Of a DNA stretch of 48,853 nt, positions 12,635 through 21,057 are shown piece after piece (within the stretch, counting starts at the first letter, position 1; each line of letters begins with the position of its first letter). The stretch covers positions 1-48,853 of IMG/VR virus record IMGVR_UViG_3300013125_000012; one strand, 5' to 3'. Source of the stretch: a virus. Below the pieces are notes generated by a model, which was not told the DNA's origin, did not search any database, and saw only the letters and a list, made by a program, of their open reading frames with translations. Position numbers and translations under genes: made by a program.

Positions 12635-12700
12635 TGTTTACCATACACAGACAGAAGCGTCAACCGCACAGTTGACAACTTGACCACTAACCGCTAAGCT
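12635..12700. promoter_or_regulatory. Divergent promoter pair
   Basis: Plus strand: TTGACA (12672-12677), 17 nt, TAAGCT (12695-12700), 6 nt before the ATG at 12707. Minus strand: TTGACG (12663-12658), 17 nt, TAAACA (12640-12635), 6 nt before the ATG at 12628. Both genes lack a Shine-Dalgarno site and would be read from leaderless or very short-leader mRNAs. Confidence 0.65.
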
Positions 12701-12706
12701 ACTGTC

Positions 12707-13240
12707 ATGTTCAACTTCTTACGTAGTCTGCGCGCTGATAACCACGACGGTCTTCACCAAGCGTCGCCTATCACTGTCACCGATGAAGGTCCGTCATGGA
12801 TGAGTTTTGCACCACAGATCGACCCGCAGCATCCTCAGTGGGTGAAGCTTGTCGAAGCCTGTACTCCCTTCCGGCTTGCAATCGATTTTCGGCGTGCAGA
12901 CATGCAGAATGGCCGATTCCTTGTCACTGAAGAGATCGGTTTAGAGGAAACACCGACCTACGTTCCTCCTCTACCGTATGACGTGCCATCGCGTCCCAGC
13001 CAACAAGTATGGGAACTCGTCTCCAGAAGCGTTGTACGCTTTGGAAAGCCGACCTCAGACTCTCCGCTATCCCTCATAGTGAATGAAACCCCCATTACTC
13101 CCGGTCGGCTGATGATAATTGAACCAACATCCGGTCCGTGGCAGGTTCGTGTACGCCTTGCACAGCTTAACGGTGTTGAAGCAACACTTCGCTATTTGTA
13201 CTACTTGCCAGCATTGACTGACTCACGATACTTCTGGTAA
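12707..13240 (+). CDS. Hypothetical protein upstream of portal, 177 aa
   Basis: The ATG lies 6 nt after a predicted -10 box and has no ribosome binding site, so a leaderless message is likely. The product begins MFNFLRSLRADNHDGLHQAS and seems soluble, with a long beta-rich C-terminal half (ITPGRLMIIEP, WQVRVRLAQLNGVEATLRYL). Its position just before the portal suggests a head or packaging accessory protein, but no family is recognised. Confidence 0.65.
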   Translation: MFNFLRSLRADNHDGLHQASPITVTDEGPSWMSFAPQIDPQHPQWVKLVEACTPFRLAIDFRRADMQNGRFLVTEEIGLEETPTYVPPLPYDVPSRPSQQVWELVSRSVVRFGKPTSDSPLSLIVNETPITPGRLMIIEPTSGPWQVRVRLAQLNGVEATLRYLYYLPALTDSRYFW

Positions 13241-13272
13241 GTATGTACGGTCGCAGACTGTAGGAGTTTGTC

Positions 13273-14748
13273 GTGGCACTAGTCAAGCCTCAACTCCCGA
13301 TTACACAAGCACGCGCTGTTTCCGAAGGAAATGTTATCAGCTTTCCCGGTGCACGGAAAGAGGATGTTGGTTGGCGCCCAACGAGTGCATCTGGTCGTAC
13401 AAGCCGAGAACTTCCCGGTGTTTTACAGGATAGAATGATCGATCTGTCATTTCGCGCGTACCGAACAAACCCACTCGCGCACCGCTTGATCGAGACACGC
13501 GTTAACTTCGTTCTCGGAAACGGAATCAGTCTAACATCCCCGAACCCGGAAGTATTGACACTGATTGCTGCGTGGTGGAACGATCCGTACAACGCGTGGC
13601 CGAGGAAGATCGCGCAGCGGCTCCGTGACTTGTACATTTACGGAGAGTGGCTGCACACGCCAACGGTCAACACAAACACGCACGCAGTCTTCATCCGGGA
13701 TCTCCAGCCGTCGGTAATCGAACGCGTTCTGCAGGATGTTGACAACCACAGCGAAGTGGACAGTGTTATCCTGAAGGAAACACGGAGCATCATCACAGGG
13801 GAGATCAATCGTGATGTTAAGTTTCCGACGATCCGACGCCGACTGGATATTGCGACTGCGACCCTTCTTCCATACAGCGGTACTTTCTTCTTCAACGGTA
13901 TTAACCGTACTTCTGATAGCGGGAGAGGCGTTGGTGATCTTTTCCCGCTAATTGACTACATCGACATCTACGATGATGTCGTCTTCTCACGTGCGGAGAA
14001 GATCACAACGATGTCGCATGTCTACTGGGATCTCACGCTTGAAGGCATGTCTGAGCAGCAGATGCGTACGTTTCTCGCAAACGAGACGAATCTTCCTCCT
14101 GCACCGGGGACTGTTTGGGCGCACAACCCACAGGCAAAATTAGAGTCAGTAGTCCCTGACTTGAAGTCGGACGATCATGTTAACGACTCTCGTGCACTCA
14201 AGTCACACATCATTAGTAGTGATGGTTGGCCGGGCACGTGGTTTGATGACCCCGGTTCAGCAGGACGCGCAGTTGGTGCAGAGATGGCTGAACCTGCCCT
14301 TCGCAACATCACCCAACTTCAATCAACTGTTGGTGATTTCCTCCGCACGATGATCGACTTTGTGCTTGATGTAGCAGGGATCGACGTCACAGATTCAGAT
14401 AACGCATACTCGTTGTCGTTCAACCGTGCATCGTCACGAGACATTCAGCGTTACGGTCCGGCCCTTGCACGATTCGCGGATTTCCTTCTCACTGTTGGCA
14501 CAAAAATCCCAGTCATGAACCGTGAAGAGATTCGGAAGATCGTTGTCGCACAAGTCAATCAGCTTGGACTGACCGATGCGCCAATGACGCTCGAACTCCC
14601 GTCCGGTCTGCCGAAGATGTCATCACAACAGAAGGCGCAGCCGCCGACTGTGGTTGCTCCAGATCCGACTAAGCCAACAAAAGTGCAGCGTGAACAACTG
14701 GCAGAGGCCAATCCTATCCCTGATAGCATTTTCCTCTTGCCACGATAA
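13273..14748 (+). CDS. Portal protein
   Basis: The 491-aa product is the dodecameric ring through which DNA enters the capsid. Evidence is its size, its position after the terminase, and portal-like features: SFRAYRTNPLAHRLIETRVNFVLGNG near the N-terminus (wing/clip region), the helical stem region around ENVT-type AEMAEPALRN and a C-terminal crown rich in Pro and Gln. GTG at 13273 has AGGAG 6 nt upstream. It most resembles the HK97/SPP1 broad portal class. No fused minor head protein is present. Confidence 0.82.
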   Translation: MALVKPQLPITQARAVSEGNVISFPGARKEDVGWRPTSASGRTSRELPGVLQDRMIDLSFRAYRTNPLAHRLIETRVNFVLGNGISLTSPNPEVLTLIAAWWNDPYNAWPRKIAQRLRDLYIYGEWLHTPTVNTNTHAVFIRDLQPSVIERVLQDVDNHSEVDSVILKETRSIITGEINRDVKFPTIRRRLDIATATLLPYSGTFFFNGINRTSDSGRGVGDLFPLIDYIDIYDDVVFSRAEKITTMSHVYWDLTLEGMSEQQMRTFLANETNLPPAPGTVWAHNPQAKLESVVPDLKSDDHVNDSRALKSHIISSDGWPGTWFDDPGSAGRAVGAEMAEPALRNITQLQSTVGDFLRTMIDFVLDVAGIDVTDSDNAYSLSFNRASSRDIQRYGPALARFADFLLTVGTKIPVMNREEIRKIVVAQVNQLGLTDAPMTLELPSGLPKMSSQQKAQPPTVVAPDPTKPTKVQREQLAEANPIPDSIFLLPR

Positions 14749-14802
14749 TAGCCCGGTTCAGTCCAACTCAGTCCAGCCCAATAACGAAAGGAAACAGTCA
14801 AA

Positions 14803-15219
14803 ATGGCAGCCGCCGCAACCAAACAGTTCGGAAATCGATATCACTTGGATCGAAAAGACTCACGTCTGGTCCAAGATGGTCAGTTTGTTGAGGCAGCACT
14901 CGGTACGTTCATGCGCGCACTGATCAGTACGGCAATCGATATGACGATTAACCGGATGGGGCCAAACGCGACACACCCACGAATACGCGTGTTTGCAGAC
15001 CCGCGTGGTATCATCACCGAGCTTCGTGTCAATACAACTGATGATGTCGTTGCTGGCCTCCATTGGCGATTGTCCAACTATAGCGAAGGGCCGTTCAGGT
15101 CAAACCTTGAACGCGCAGTTCGTGACACAGCACGTGCATGGCTGTGTGAAGACTTCAAGCAAGCGTTCATCATCGATACTACTGGAATCAAATCCATTAG
15201 TGTTGATGCAGCGTGGTAA
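14803..15219 (+). CDS. Hypothetical protein after portal, 138 aa
   Basis: ATG at 14803 follows GAAAGGAAA by 7 nt. The protein begins MAAAATKQFGNRYHLDRKDS and has a hydrophobic helix about residues 30-50 (AALGTFMRALISTAIDMTI), then a mixed alpha/beta domain. The helix is amphipathic and is not clearly a membrane segment. Between portal and small membrane proteins, it could be a head-assembly or lysis-related protein. Unknown. Confidence 0.6.
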   Translation: MAAAATKQFGNRYHLDRKDSRLVQDGQFVEAALGTFMRALISTAIDMTINRMGPNATHPRIRVFADPRGIITELRVNTTDDVVAGLHWRLSNYSEGPFRSNLERAVRDTARAWLCEDFKQAFIIDTTGIKSISVDAAW

Positions 15220-15258
15220 CGATGGAACGGAAACTGTCGAAGACTGAGAGGGAGAGTA

Positions 15259-15471
15259 ATGCCAGTGGCTTCGCCGGAAAACCTGTGCGTTCCATACTGG
15301 TTCTTGGCCAGTGCGTTTGCCAGTGGAGGAGGGACCATCGGCACCGTGATCGGAGTGCTCTGGGCACGTAACAATAGACTCACCGATAACACGGAGAGAC
15401 GACTTGATCAGATCCTTGATAAACTTACCGAAAAGGACAACGCCGATGAGTCCAAAAGTATGGGGGTCTAG
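15259..15471 (+). CDS. Small membrane protein with coiled tail, 70 aa
   Basis: ATG at 15259 follows GAGGGAGAG by 3-4 nt. One transmembrane helix (about 12-34, WFLASAFASGGGTIGTVIGV) is followed by a charged helix, ERRLDQILDKLTEK. The layout of one membrane span plus an amphipathic helix is seen in haemolysin XhlA-like and spanin-type lysis proteins. It overlaps the next gene by 26 nt. The four genes 15259-16173 form a packed cluster of small, mostly membrane proteins. Confidence 0.6.
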   Translation: MPVASPENLCVPYWFLASAFASGGGTIGTVIGVLWARNNRLTDNTERRLDQILDKLTEKDNADESKSMGV

Positions 15472-15604
15472 GGTTTGGTCACGTTTGTTTGATCCGCCAG
15501 AGAGAATTACGAATAAGCTCGATCGCATTGAGCAGCTAGTCCGCGCGAACGTGATCAAAGAAGAACGCAGGGAGATTAAGCATGTGCAGCGGCGGAGAAA
15601 CTGA
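15446..15604 (+). CDS. 52-aa basic helical protein
   Basis: ATG at 15446 has AAAAGGA 8 nt upstream and starts inside the preceding gene. The product begins MSPKVWGSRVWSRLFDPPER and continues with a charged helix (LDRIEQLVRANVIKEERREI), ending in a basic QRRRN. It may form a coiled coil with the preceding tail, which has a similar LDQILDKL pattern. Overlap on both sides supports it as a real gene. Function unknown. Confidence 0.55.
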   Translation: MSPKVWGSRVWSRLFDPPERITNKLDRIEQLVRANVIKEERREIKHVQRRRN

Positions 15605-15890
15605 CTTCGTGCAGCTAGCTGGTGATAGCATCTGTCTTGGGCTTGGTATCATGACAATAATATCTGCTCTGTACTTGCTGCCGCTCAGTAACGGCACACG
15701 TCCGTTTATATGTGGCAATCTGCTTCTCTCCATTCTCTACATCGTTTTCGCGGTGATACTGTTCTGGCATACTGATCCGTGGTACGTCGCGCTAGCGCGT
15801 ATACTCGTTGCTCTCATTCTGCTCTGGACGATGTGGTCAGCCGCACTCTTACATTCAGACGACACACACGAGGAGAAGATCGATGTCTGA
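15582..15890 (+). CDS. Three-helix membrane protein, holin candidate
   Basis: The 102-aa product has three hydrophobic segments (about 15-37, 43-62 and 69-88) and short polar ends. Its size and topology match class I holins, which make the inner-membrane lesion for lysis. ATG 15582 follows GGGAGATTAAGC and overlaps the preceding gene by 23 nt; its TGA overlaps the next ATG. No endolysin was found in the window, so a lysis role is inferred only from topology and the cluster. Confidence 0.6.
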   Translation: MCSGGETDFVQLAGDSICLGLGIMTIISALYLLPLSNGTRPFICGNLLLSILYIVFAVILFWHTDPWYVALARILVALILLWTMWSAALLHSDDTHEEKIDV

Positions 15891-16173
15891 CTTTAGTGAC
15901 GCACTTACGTTCTCGCTGGCCGCGCCGTTCATCGTAGTCATCATCGGACTGATCAAGTCCTACATCACGCTTCGGCCAAAGATTCTGCCGCTCCTGTCGC
16001 TTGGACTATCCGTTGCGTGGGGAGCAGTGCTGTGGCAGGCAGGCTACTACGACGGTGATCTCCCGACATTCATCATCGTCGCGATTGTCGTCAGCACCAG
16101 TGCAAACGGGATGCAAGCTGTGTACCGGACATTCGATGACACAGGGTTGAGGCTGAATCAGCCACCCGGGTAA
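15883..16173 (+). CDS. Membrane protein, second holin-like candidate
   Basis: ATG 15883 follows GAGGAGAAG by 6 nt and overlaps the previous stop by 8 nt. The 96-aa product has three hydrophobic stretches (about 8-28, 35-52 and 60-78) and a polar tail ending LRLNQPPG. Paired holin-like genes often encode holin and antiholin. Placement between portal and capsid genes is unusual for a lysis cassette. A role as a membrane anchor is also possible. Confidence 0.6.
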   Translation: MSDFSDALTFSLAAPFIVVIIGLIKSYITLRPKILPLLSLGLSVAWGAVLWQAGYYDGDLPTFIIVAIVVSTSANGMQAVYRTFDDTGLRLNQPPG

Positions 16174-16213
16174 CGCTTTCTCGCTGTTGACAAACGCAAA
16201 TGCCCTCTGGTGC

Positions 16214-16243
16214 TTGACGTACTAGGGGGCATACCTTTATTTA
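16214..16243 (+). promoter_or_regulatory. Probable promoter for capsid operon
   Basis: TTGACG (16214-16219) is followed after 16-18 nt by an AT-rich TTTATTTA that can supply the -10. It lies in the 175-nt gap before the capsid fusion gene, where a separate strong promoter is expected. Confidence 0.45.
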
Positions 16244-16289
16244 GTGTGTTGTACTCGGTTTGTCTGTTCCGGGTGCTTGGACTGGGGTA

Positions 16290-16323
16290 GGCCGGGACCG
16301 TTGGGCCATTAGCGGTCCCGGCC
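16290..16323 (+). promoter_or_regulatory. Stable leader hairpin before the capsid gene
   Basis: A perfect 11-bp stem GGCCGGGACCG/CGGTCCCGGCC with a 12-nt loop lies 25 nt before the capsid start. No T-run follows. It may protect the 5' end of a highly expressed mRNA from decay. Confidence 0.6.
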
Positions 16324-16348
16324 CCTGTACAGAAAGGTCAAACGTACA

Positions 16349-19201
16349 ATGTCAGTTTTTGCTGAGAGCATCGATCAACTCAAGGCCGCACTTGCTGCTA
16401 TCGATGCAGCCTATGCCGACAAAATCGCTGCAATGGGTCCAATGGACGCGCTCGACGCGATGAACGGCTACAACAGTTGCTTGAATCGAATGAAATGGCT
16501 CCGTGCAGATCTTATCTCTGTCATCAAGGACGAGTGGTGGAGCACGCAGACCGATGAGACTCCTGCCGGTGAACAAAGCCCGATGGCGAAGCTCCGAAGC
16601 GTCAGCGAGACGGTTGATACCGATCAGACCATCGACGAGGCCGGCGCAACACTCAGCAAGGCGACCAAGGACGCTCTCAATTCCGCGATCTCTGCGCTCA
16701 CAAACCTCATGGCACCACCGAAAGACGATGCAACTGAAGATGAGACAAAAGAGGCGGAGAGTGCCAAGGCAACGGCAATCTCGCTAATCAAGGACACAGA
16801 ATCTACCCTTGCAGGTGTTGAAGCTGTCCTAACAGCAAAAGCGCGGAAGAAGATCCCCGATGCACAATTTGCTGACCCTGAGCATCGCAAATATCCCATT
16901 CACGACAAGGCCCATGCTGACAATGCAATGGCCCGTCTTGAACAGAACAAGGATTCGATGTCGGACGCCGAATACAAGAAGATCCACGCGAAGATCAAAG
17001 CTGCACAGAAGAAGTTCGGTGAATCCGTTGCGCCCATCGCGCCGGTCGTTCCAGAGCCTGTGACAGTCGAAGATCTTCGTGATCCAGCACACCTGTCCAC
17101 AATTCTCTCTGAAGCGCATATCCTTGCTGAAGGTTCCGACCCGTCGAATCACAGGTACAAGATGCTCGTGATCAAAGAGGGTTTGTCTGGAAACCGTGTC
17201 GAATACAAAGGACCGATGCTCGCTGAGAGCGTTCCACTCCTCAACGGGCGCCCGATGTATATTGACCATCCAGCCGGAATCGCGGAGGGAAAGCCACAGC
17301 CAAGATCAATCGAGAACAAAGTCGGTTGGTGGAGTGATGCCAAGTGGGAAGAAGGCATTGCAACATCGTCAGGTGTGGTCAATGGCATTACTGCCACTGC
17401 GAATCTTCTTCCACCAGAGGCCAGCCCAAAGCCGTGGTTCCCCGGAATGGTTGCTGAGGCACTAGCATCCGGCCATCCCGATGTGGTTGGCGTCTCAATT
17501 CTTGCGGTGGGTGACTTCAAGCTTGCCAAGGACGGTAATGGCATGCTATACAAGGAAGCACTTCGCATAACAAAGTATGCGTCGGCTGATGCCGTAGCAG
17601 AACCGGGCGCGGGTGGACAGCCGCTTTCACTCGTAGCACATCAAGAGGTAGACAAGGAAATCATGGAATTCGAGAAACTGACCCTTGAAGAACTGAAGAC
17701 GGCCCGCCCGGATCTCGTCGCAGAACTTGCGAAGACCGATCCTCCGGCACCAGACAAAGATGATCGTGTCGCTGCGACTGTTGCAGAGATGCAGCAGGTG
17801 CTCGACGCGTCAAAGCGGCAGAACACGCAGCTTGCACTGAGCAACAAGCTTGCAGCTACCAAGCTGCCTGACGCTGTTCGGACGTTGATTCGTGCACGCG
17901 TCGGTGATGCGATCATGGCCGAGGCCGACATTGACACGATCGTTAACGAGTACAACACGGTTGCGGAATCGATCGCGACGGAAGTTGTCGGTCGAATCCC
18001 CGGCAATCAGGGCCTTACTGCTGGCGTCATCGTCCCGTTCCGTGGGATGACACAGGCAGAGCAGTTCGGCCCACTCGATCAGGTCATGCATGCCTTGTAC
18101 GATTTCTTCGGCGCTCCTGTTGCCGAAGCCAAGGGCAAGCACCCGATCATCACGAACTTCCGTGAGTTCTACGCCAGCGTTACCGGTGACTACACCGTCG
18201 ATGGTGTTGTGAACAAGCAACAGTCCGTGATCGGTGAGTGGTACGGCGAGCCGTTCGCTGAAGCACTTCCCGGTGCGACCCACATCGTCGGCGGCGGCAC
18301 CATCACGATGGCCAACCTGCTTGGCACCGCGATGAACAAGGCACTGCTCGATCGCTACGCTGCGCAGCCTCGCTGGTTCGAGCCGATCGTCAAGAAGACG
18401 CGTCTCAACGACATGAAGACACAGACGCGCATCCTTCTGCACAACTTCGGATCGCTGACTGAGCGAACTGTTGATGGCGCGGAGTACACCGAACTCGATT
18501 GGAACGAGACCGCCGAGACGTGGACACCCACCGAGTTCGGCAACGTCGTTACCGTCGGTCGGCGTGCAATCATCAACGACGATCTCAAGGGGATTCAGTC
18601 GTTGCCTGAACTTCTTGGCCAGTCGGCTGCCGTGACGATCAACGAGTTCGTCTCGTCGCTCTTTACCTCGAACAGTGGCAACGGCCCGACGCTCGCTGAT
18701 GGTCAGCAGGTTTTCAACGCGGCAAATCATCAGGGTAACCGCGTCACCACGGCGTTCTCGCGCACCAACGTTCTTGCTCTTCGCAAGGTCATTCGCTCGA
18801 TGAACAACGCGGCCAGCAAACGACTCTCGCTAGTCCCACGCTATCTCCTCGGCCCGATCGATCTTGAGGCGGACATGTTCGAACTGGTCACATCTGAGAA
18901 GGTGCCGGAATCGGCGAACAACGCACCCAACCTGCTCGCCAGTGCACAAGGTCTCCGGGCTGCGATCGTCGTTCCGAACTGGACCGACGCGAACAACTGG
19001 TACCTGATGTGCGATCCAGCACAGATCACCGGCATCGAACTCGGCTTCCTCTTTGGCCGCGAAGATCCCGAGATGTTCACGCAGACCGACCCGTCTACCG
19101 GCTTTGTCTTCACCAACGACGCAATGGCGTGGAAGATTCGCCACGACTACGGCGGCGACTGGGTTGACTACCGGGCTGCTGCTGCCGCAATTGTGGCGTA
19201 A
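16349..19201 (+). CDS. Maturation protease - scaffold - major capsid fusion protein
   Basis: This 950-aa polyprotein carries several head functions. Residues 1-165 are helical. Residues 166-225 (KKIPDAQF, KYPIHDKAHADNAMARLEQN) match the DUF6582-type module. Residues 250-425 resemble actinophage-type capsid maturation proteases, with H307 in YIDHPAG and S383 in VVGVSILA as likely catalytic residues. Residues 440-550 are helical and scaffold-like. Residues 555-950 form an HK97-fold capsid protein (PFRGMTQAEQF, EWYGEPFAEALPG, ending RHDYGGDWVDYRAAA). RBS AGAAAGG. The protease would cut itself and the scaffold away during maturation. The frame is unbroken, so the fusion is genuine. Confidence 0.85.
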   Translation: MSVFAESIDQLKAALAAIDAAYADKIAAMGPMDALDAMNGYNSCLNRMKWLRADLISVIKDEWWSTQTDETPAGEQSPMAKLRSVSETVDTDQTIDEAGATLSKATKDALNSAISALTNLMAPPKDDATEDETKEAESAKATAISLIKDTESTLAGVEAVLTAKARKKIPDAQFADPEHRKYPIHDKAHADNAMARLEQNKDSMSDAEYKKIHAKIKAAQKKFGESVAPIAPVVPEPVTVEDLRDPAHLSTILSEAHILAEGSDPSNHRYKMLVIKEGLSGNRVEYKGPMLAESVPLLNGRPMYIDHPAGIAEGKPQPRSIENKVGWWSDAKWEEGIATSSGVVNGITATANLLPPEASPKPWFPGMVAEALASGHPDVVGVSILAVGDFKLAKDGNGMLYKEALRITKYASADAVAEPGAGGQPLSLVAHQEVDKEIMEFEKLTLEELKTARPDLVAELAKTDPPAPDKDDRVAATVAEMQQVLDASKRQNTQLALSNKLAATKLPDAVRTLIRARVGDAIMAEADIDTIVNEYNTVAESIATEVVGRIPGNQGLTAGVIVPFRGMTQAEQFGPLDQVMHALYDFFGAPVAEAKGKHPIITNFREFYASVTGDYTVDGVVNKQQSVIGEWYGEPFAEALPGATHIVGGGTITMANLLGTAMNKALLDRYAAQPRWFEPIVKKTRLNDMKTQTRILLHNFGSLTERTVDGAEYTELDWNETAETWTPTEFGNVVTVGRRAIINDDLKGIQSLPELLGQSAAVTINEFVSSLFTSNSGNGPTLADGQQVFNAANHQGNRVTTAFSRTNVLALRKVIRSMNNAASKRLSLVPRYLLGPIDLEADMFELVTSEKVPESANNAPNLLASAQGLRAAIVVPNWTDANNWYLMCDPAQITGIELGFLFGREDPEMFTQTDPSTGFVFTNDAMAWKIRHDYGGDWVDYRAAAAAIVA

Positions 19202-19215
19202 AGACTGTGAAATTT

Positions 19216-19344
19216 GGGCAGGGAGCCAAATTAACTACTTGACTTCCTGCCCAACCGTTGTAAGCTATCGGTAGGACGCTGCGTTGTGGTGCTGCCGAAT
19301 AGCAAGTAGCCCGGTGAATGGGTGAGGCGTTCGGCAACACCCAT
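19216..19344 (+). promoter_or_regulatory. Promoter and stem-loops after the capsid gene
   Basis: TTGACT (19239-19244), 16 nt, TAAGCT (19261-19266) forms a promoter. It overlaps the second arm of an inverted repeat GGGCAGG/CCTGCCC (19216-19252). Downstream, ATGGGTG/CACCCAT (19318-19344) forms a leader hairpin 30 nt before the next gene. The region may both weaken readthrough and restart transcription. Confidence 0.5.
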
Positions 19345-19373
19345 CCCCAACAAAAGGCCAAGGGGAGACGCAA

Positions 19374-20228
19374 ATGACAACCGAAGGACGACCGGCAATC
19401 GGGACTCTCCGAATTGCCGCTGACGTTGTAGCGGAAGAAACGATCACTGTTGGCGACGATGTCTACCGAGTAGCGGTAGTGGATACCGACTCGACACAGA
19501 ACACGTCAGGCGGACAACTCAACAACACCAATCCAATCGTTGGTCCTGTCACGATTCCCGCACACGGTCTCATCGGTGGTGATGTCATCCGTGTTGAGAG
19601 CGAGTTCATGCTCGTGACTAACAGACTGAACGCGAATCAGGTTACACTGAAGCGTGGAATCAGCAATTCGACCATCGCGGCACACGCCGATGGTATCGAC
19701 ATCTTCACCGAAGCGGTCAAAGGTGCTGGTGGGATCGCCGTCTGTATGACGACGACACTCACCCCGACTGTCTTCACTCCTCGCTTCGTTGCCGATGTCA
19801 ATGCGCGTGGCCGGAACTATCCTCCGTACGGTGCAATCCAGATCGATGTCAACACCGTTGTCTTCTACAACGCGGTATCACAGGGCGGGGATGCGGCTGT
19901 TGATGCAACTGCGGTTGCTGTCGCTGAAGACATGAGCGGCAGCGGCAACGCGTGGGATGATGCAACGTTCGTAGGTGGGGATGTTGCGACGAATCGGCTC
20001 GTCGTCACACGCGTGCCGATCGCAGCAGAGGTCACCAAGGGCCTTTTGCACATCGTCTTCCCGTTCACACCAACGATCGACAAGATCAACGTGCAGACAA
20101 CTGCAACCGGCGCTGTTGTCGCATGGGACGGGAACGCTGCTGTGGATGGCAAGCTTCTGACACTCGACAACACTGGCAACACCGATTGGGCAACGACCGA
20201 CACAATCACTGTTTTCGCTCGCGGGTAG
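19374..20228 (+). CDS. Probable virion (head decoration or fibre) protein, 284 aa
   Basis: ATG 19374 follows AGGGGAGA. The protein is rich in Thr, Val, Ala and Asp and poor in Lys and Cys, typical of beta-structured virion proteins. It begins MTTEGRPAIGTLRIAADVVA and has repeated ITVGDDVYRVAV-like strands and a C-terminal jelly-roll-like stretch. It follows the capsid gene and has its own promoter, which suggests high copy number, as for a decoration protein. No named family is recognised. Confidence 0.65.
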   Translation: MTTEGRPAIGTLRIAADVVAEETITVGDDVYRVAVVDTDSTQNTSGGQLNNTNPIVGPVTIPAHGLIGGDVIRVESEFMLVTNRLNANQVTLKRGISNSTIAAHADGIDIFTEAVKGAGGIAVCMTTTLTPTVFTPRFVADVNARGRNYPPYGAIQIDVNTVVFYNAVSQGGDAAVDATAVAVAEDMSGSGNAWDDATFVGGDVATNRLVVTRVPIAAEVTKGLLHIVFPFTPTIDKINVQTTATGAVVAWDGNAAVDGKLLTLDNTGNTDWATTDTITVFARG

Positions 20229-20263
20229 CCGTCGGTCAGCCGACAATTAAGGTAAGGAAATCG

Positions 20264-20653
20264 ATGGCTGCAAAGAAACGGGGCACTGCGTCAAGGGTAA
20301 CGGTGAATACTGGCACCGTTGCCAGTGGTGACAGCACTGATTCGTTAGAGACTCTCACTGTTGTATCACTGGACAGTGATCCTGCGGTGGCTGATGATAA
20401 CGAGTCCGCTGATGCAGAATCGGCTGAGGCCGTGGCTATCAGGCAGGATCTTCCAGTCTGGCCGAAAGTCCAGCGGATGACTGACGCAGAGCTAGAGGGA
20501 GAGATACGCGGCTGGTCGATCCCAAGGCTTCCTGACAATCACGGCCTCAGCCGATCTCAACTTGAGCAGTTCCTGATGGCGTTGAATCGACAAGCGTCGA
20601 TCGATGCTACCCAGCTACCGTCGTGGGACGCGTTCGCAGACAGCGAGGACTAA
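20264..20653 (+). CDS. Acidic protein with SAP/Rho-N-like C-terminus, 129 aa
   Basis: ATG 20264 is chosen (GGTAAGGAAATCG upstream); the frame open from 20123 overlaps the previous gene. The N-terminal half is low complexity, Ser/Asp/Thr-rich. Residues 68-108 (MTDAELEGEIRGWSIPRLPD) resemble the helix-extended-loop-helix fold of SAP or Rho-N domains, which phages often place next to capsid genes. It may be a linker or head-associated protein. Function uncertain. Confidence 0.6.
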   Translation: MAAKKRGTASRVTVNTGTVASGDSTDSLETLTVVSLDSDPAVADDNESADAESAEAVAIRQDLPVWPKVQRMTDAELEGEIRGWSIPRLPDNHGLSRSQLEQFLMALNRQASIDATQLPSWDAFADSED

Positions 20654-20654
20654 C

Positions 20655-21056
20655 ATGTTCGGTGATCTCGACTATGTGGATGTCACTACTCCTACCGCGG
20701 CAGGTGGTGCAGGTGTAGCAACTGGAAATGCTACATCTAGCCGCATTATCGACGGTCAGATCGTCGCCGTGCAGTTGAAGTACATTGACTCTCCACCTGT
20801 CACGACCGATGTTGCGGTTGAACTCGTTGACTCGGATGCTGGATTCGCAAACCAGCCAATCGTCACGAAGTCCAACAGCGCAACTGACATCACGCTCTAC
20901 CCACAAGTGCAAGCCTGTGATACTGATGGTGTAGCGATTACTGGTGCCTACGCGCCCATTGTCGGTCATGGCTACGTCAAGGTTACGATGTCACAGGCAA
21001 ACAATAACGATCAAGTTCTTGCGCGCATCTGGTTCAAGCGTACGGGCCTGAAGTAA
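20655..21056 (+). CDS. Probable virion protein, 133 aa
   Basis: ATG 20655 starts 1 nt after the previous stop. The product begins MFGDLDYVDVTTPTAAGGAG and is beta-rich, with alternating hydrophobic strands (IVAVQLKYIDSPP, YVKVTMSQANNNDQVLARIW). It lies between capsid and connector genes. A head-decoration or connector-associated protein is likely by position; no family is recognised. Confidence 0.6.
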   Translation: MFGDLDYVDVTTPTAAGGAGVATGNATSSRIIDGQIVAVQLKYIDSPPVTTDVAVELVDSDAGFANQPIVTKSNSATDITLYPQVQACDTDGVAITGAYAPIVGHGYVKVTMSQANNNDQVLARIWFKRTGLK

Positions 21057-21057
21057 C

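Noticed and set aside
12319-12697. Plus-strand frames after the terminase
   Set aside because: No ribosome binding sites and they overlap the terminase end and the divergent promoters; the minus-strand small gene explains the gap better.
17810-18730. A 306-codon minus-strand frame inside the capsid gene
   Set aside because: It mirrors the capsid codons and has no ribosome binding site or recognisable domain; a shadow of biased codon use.
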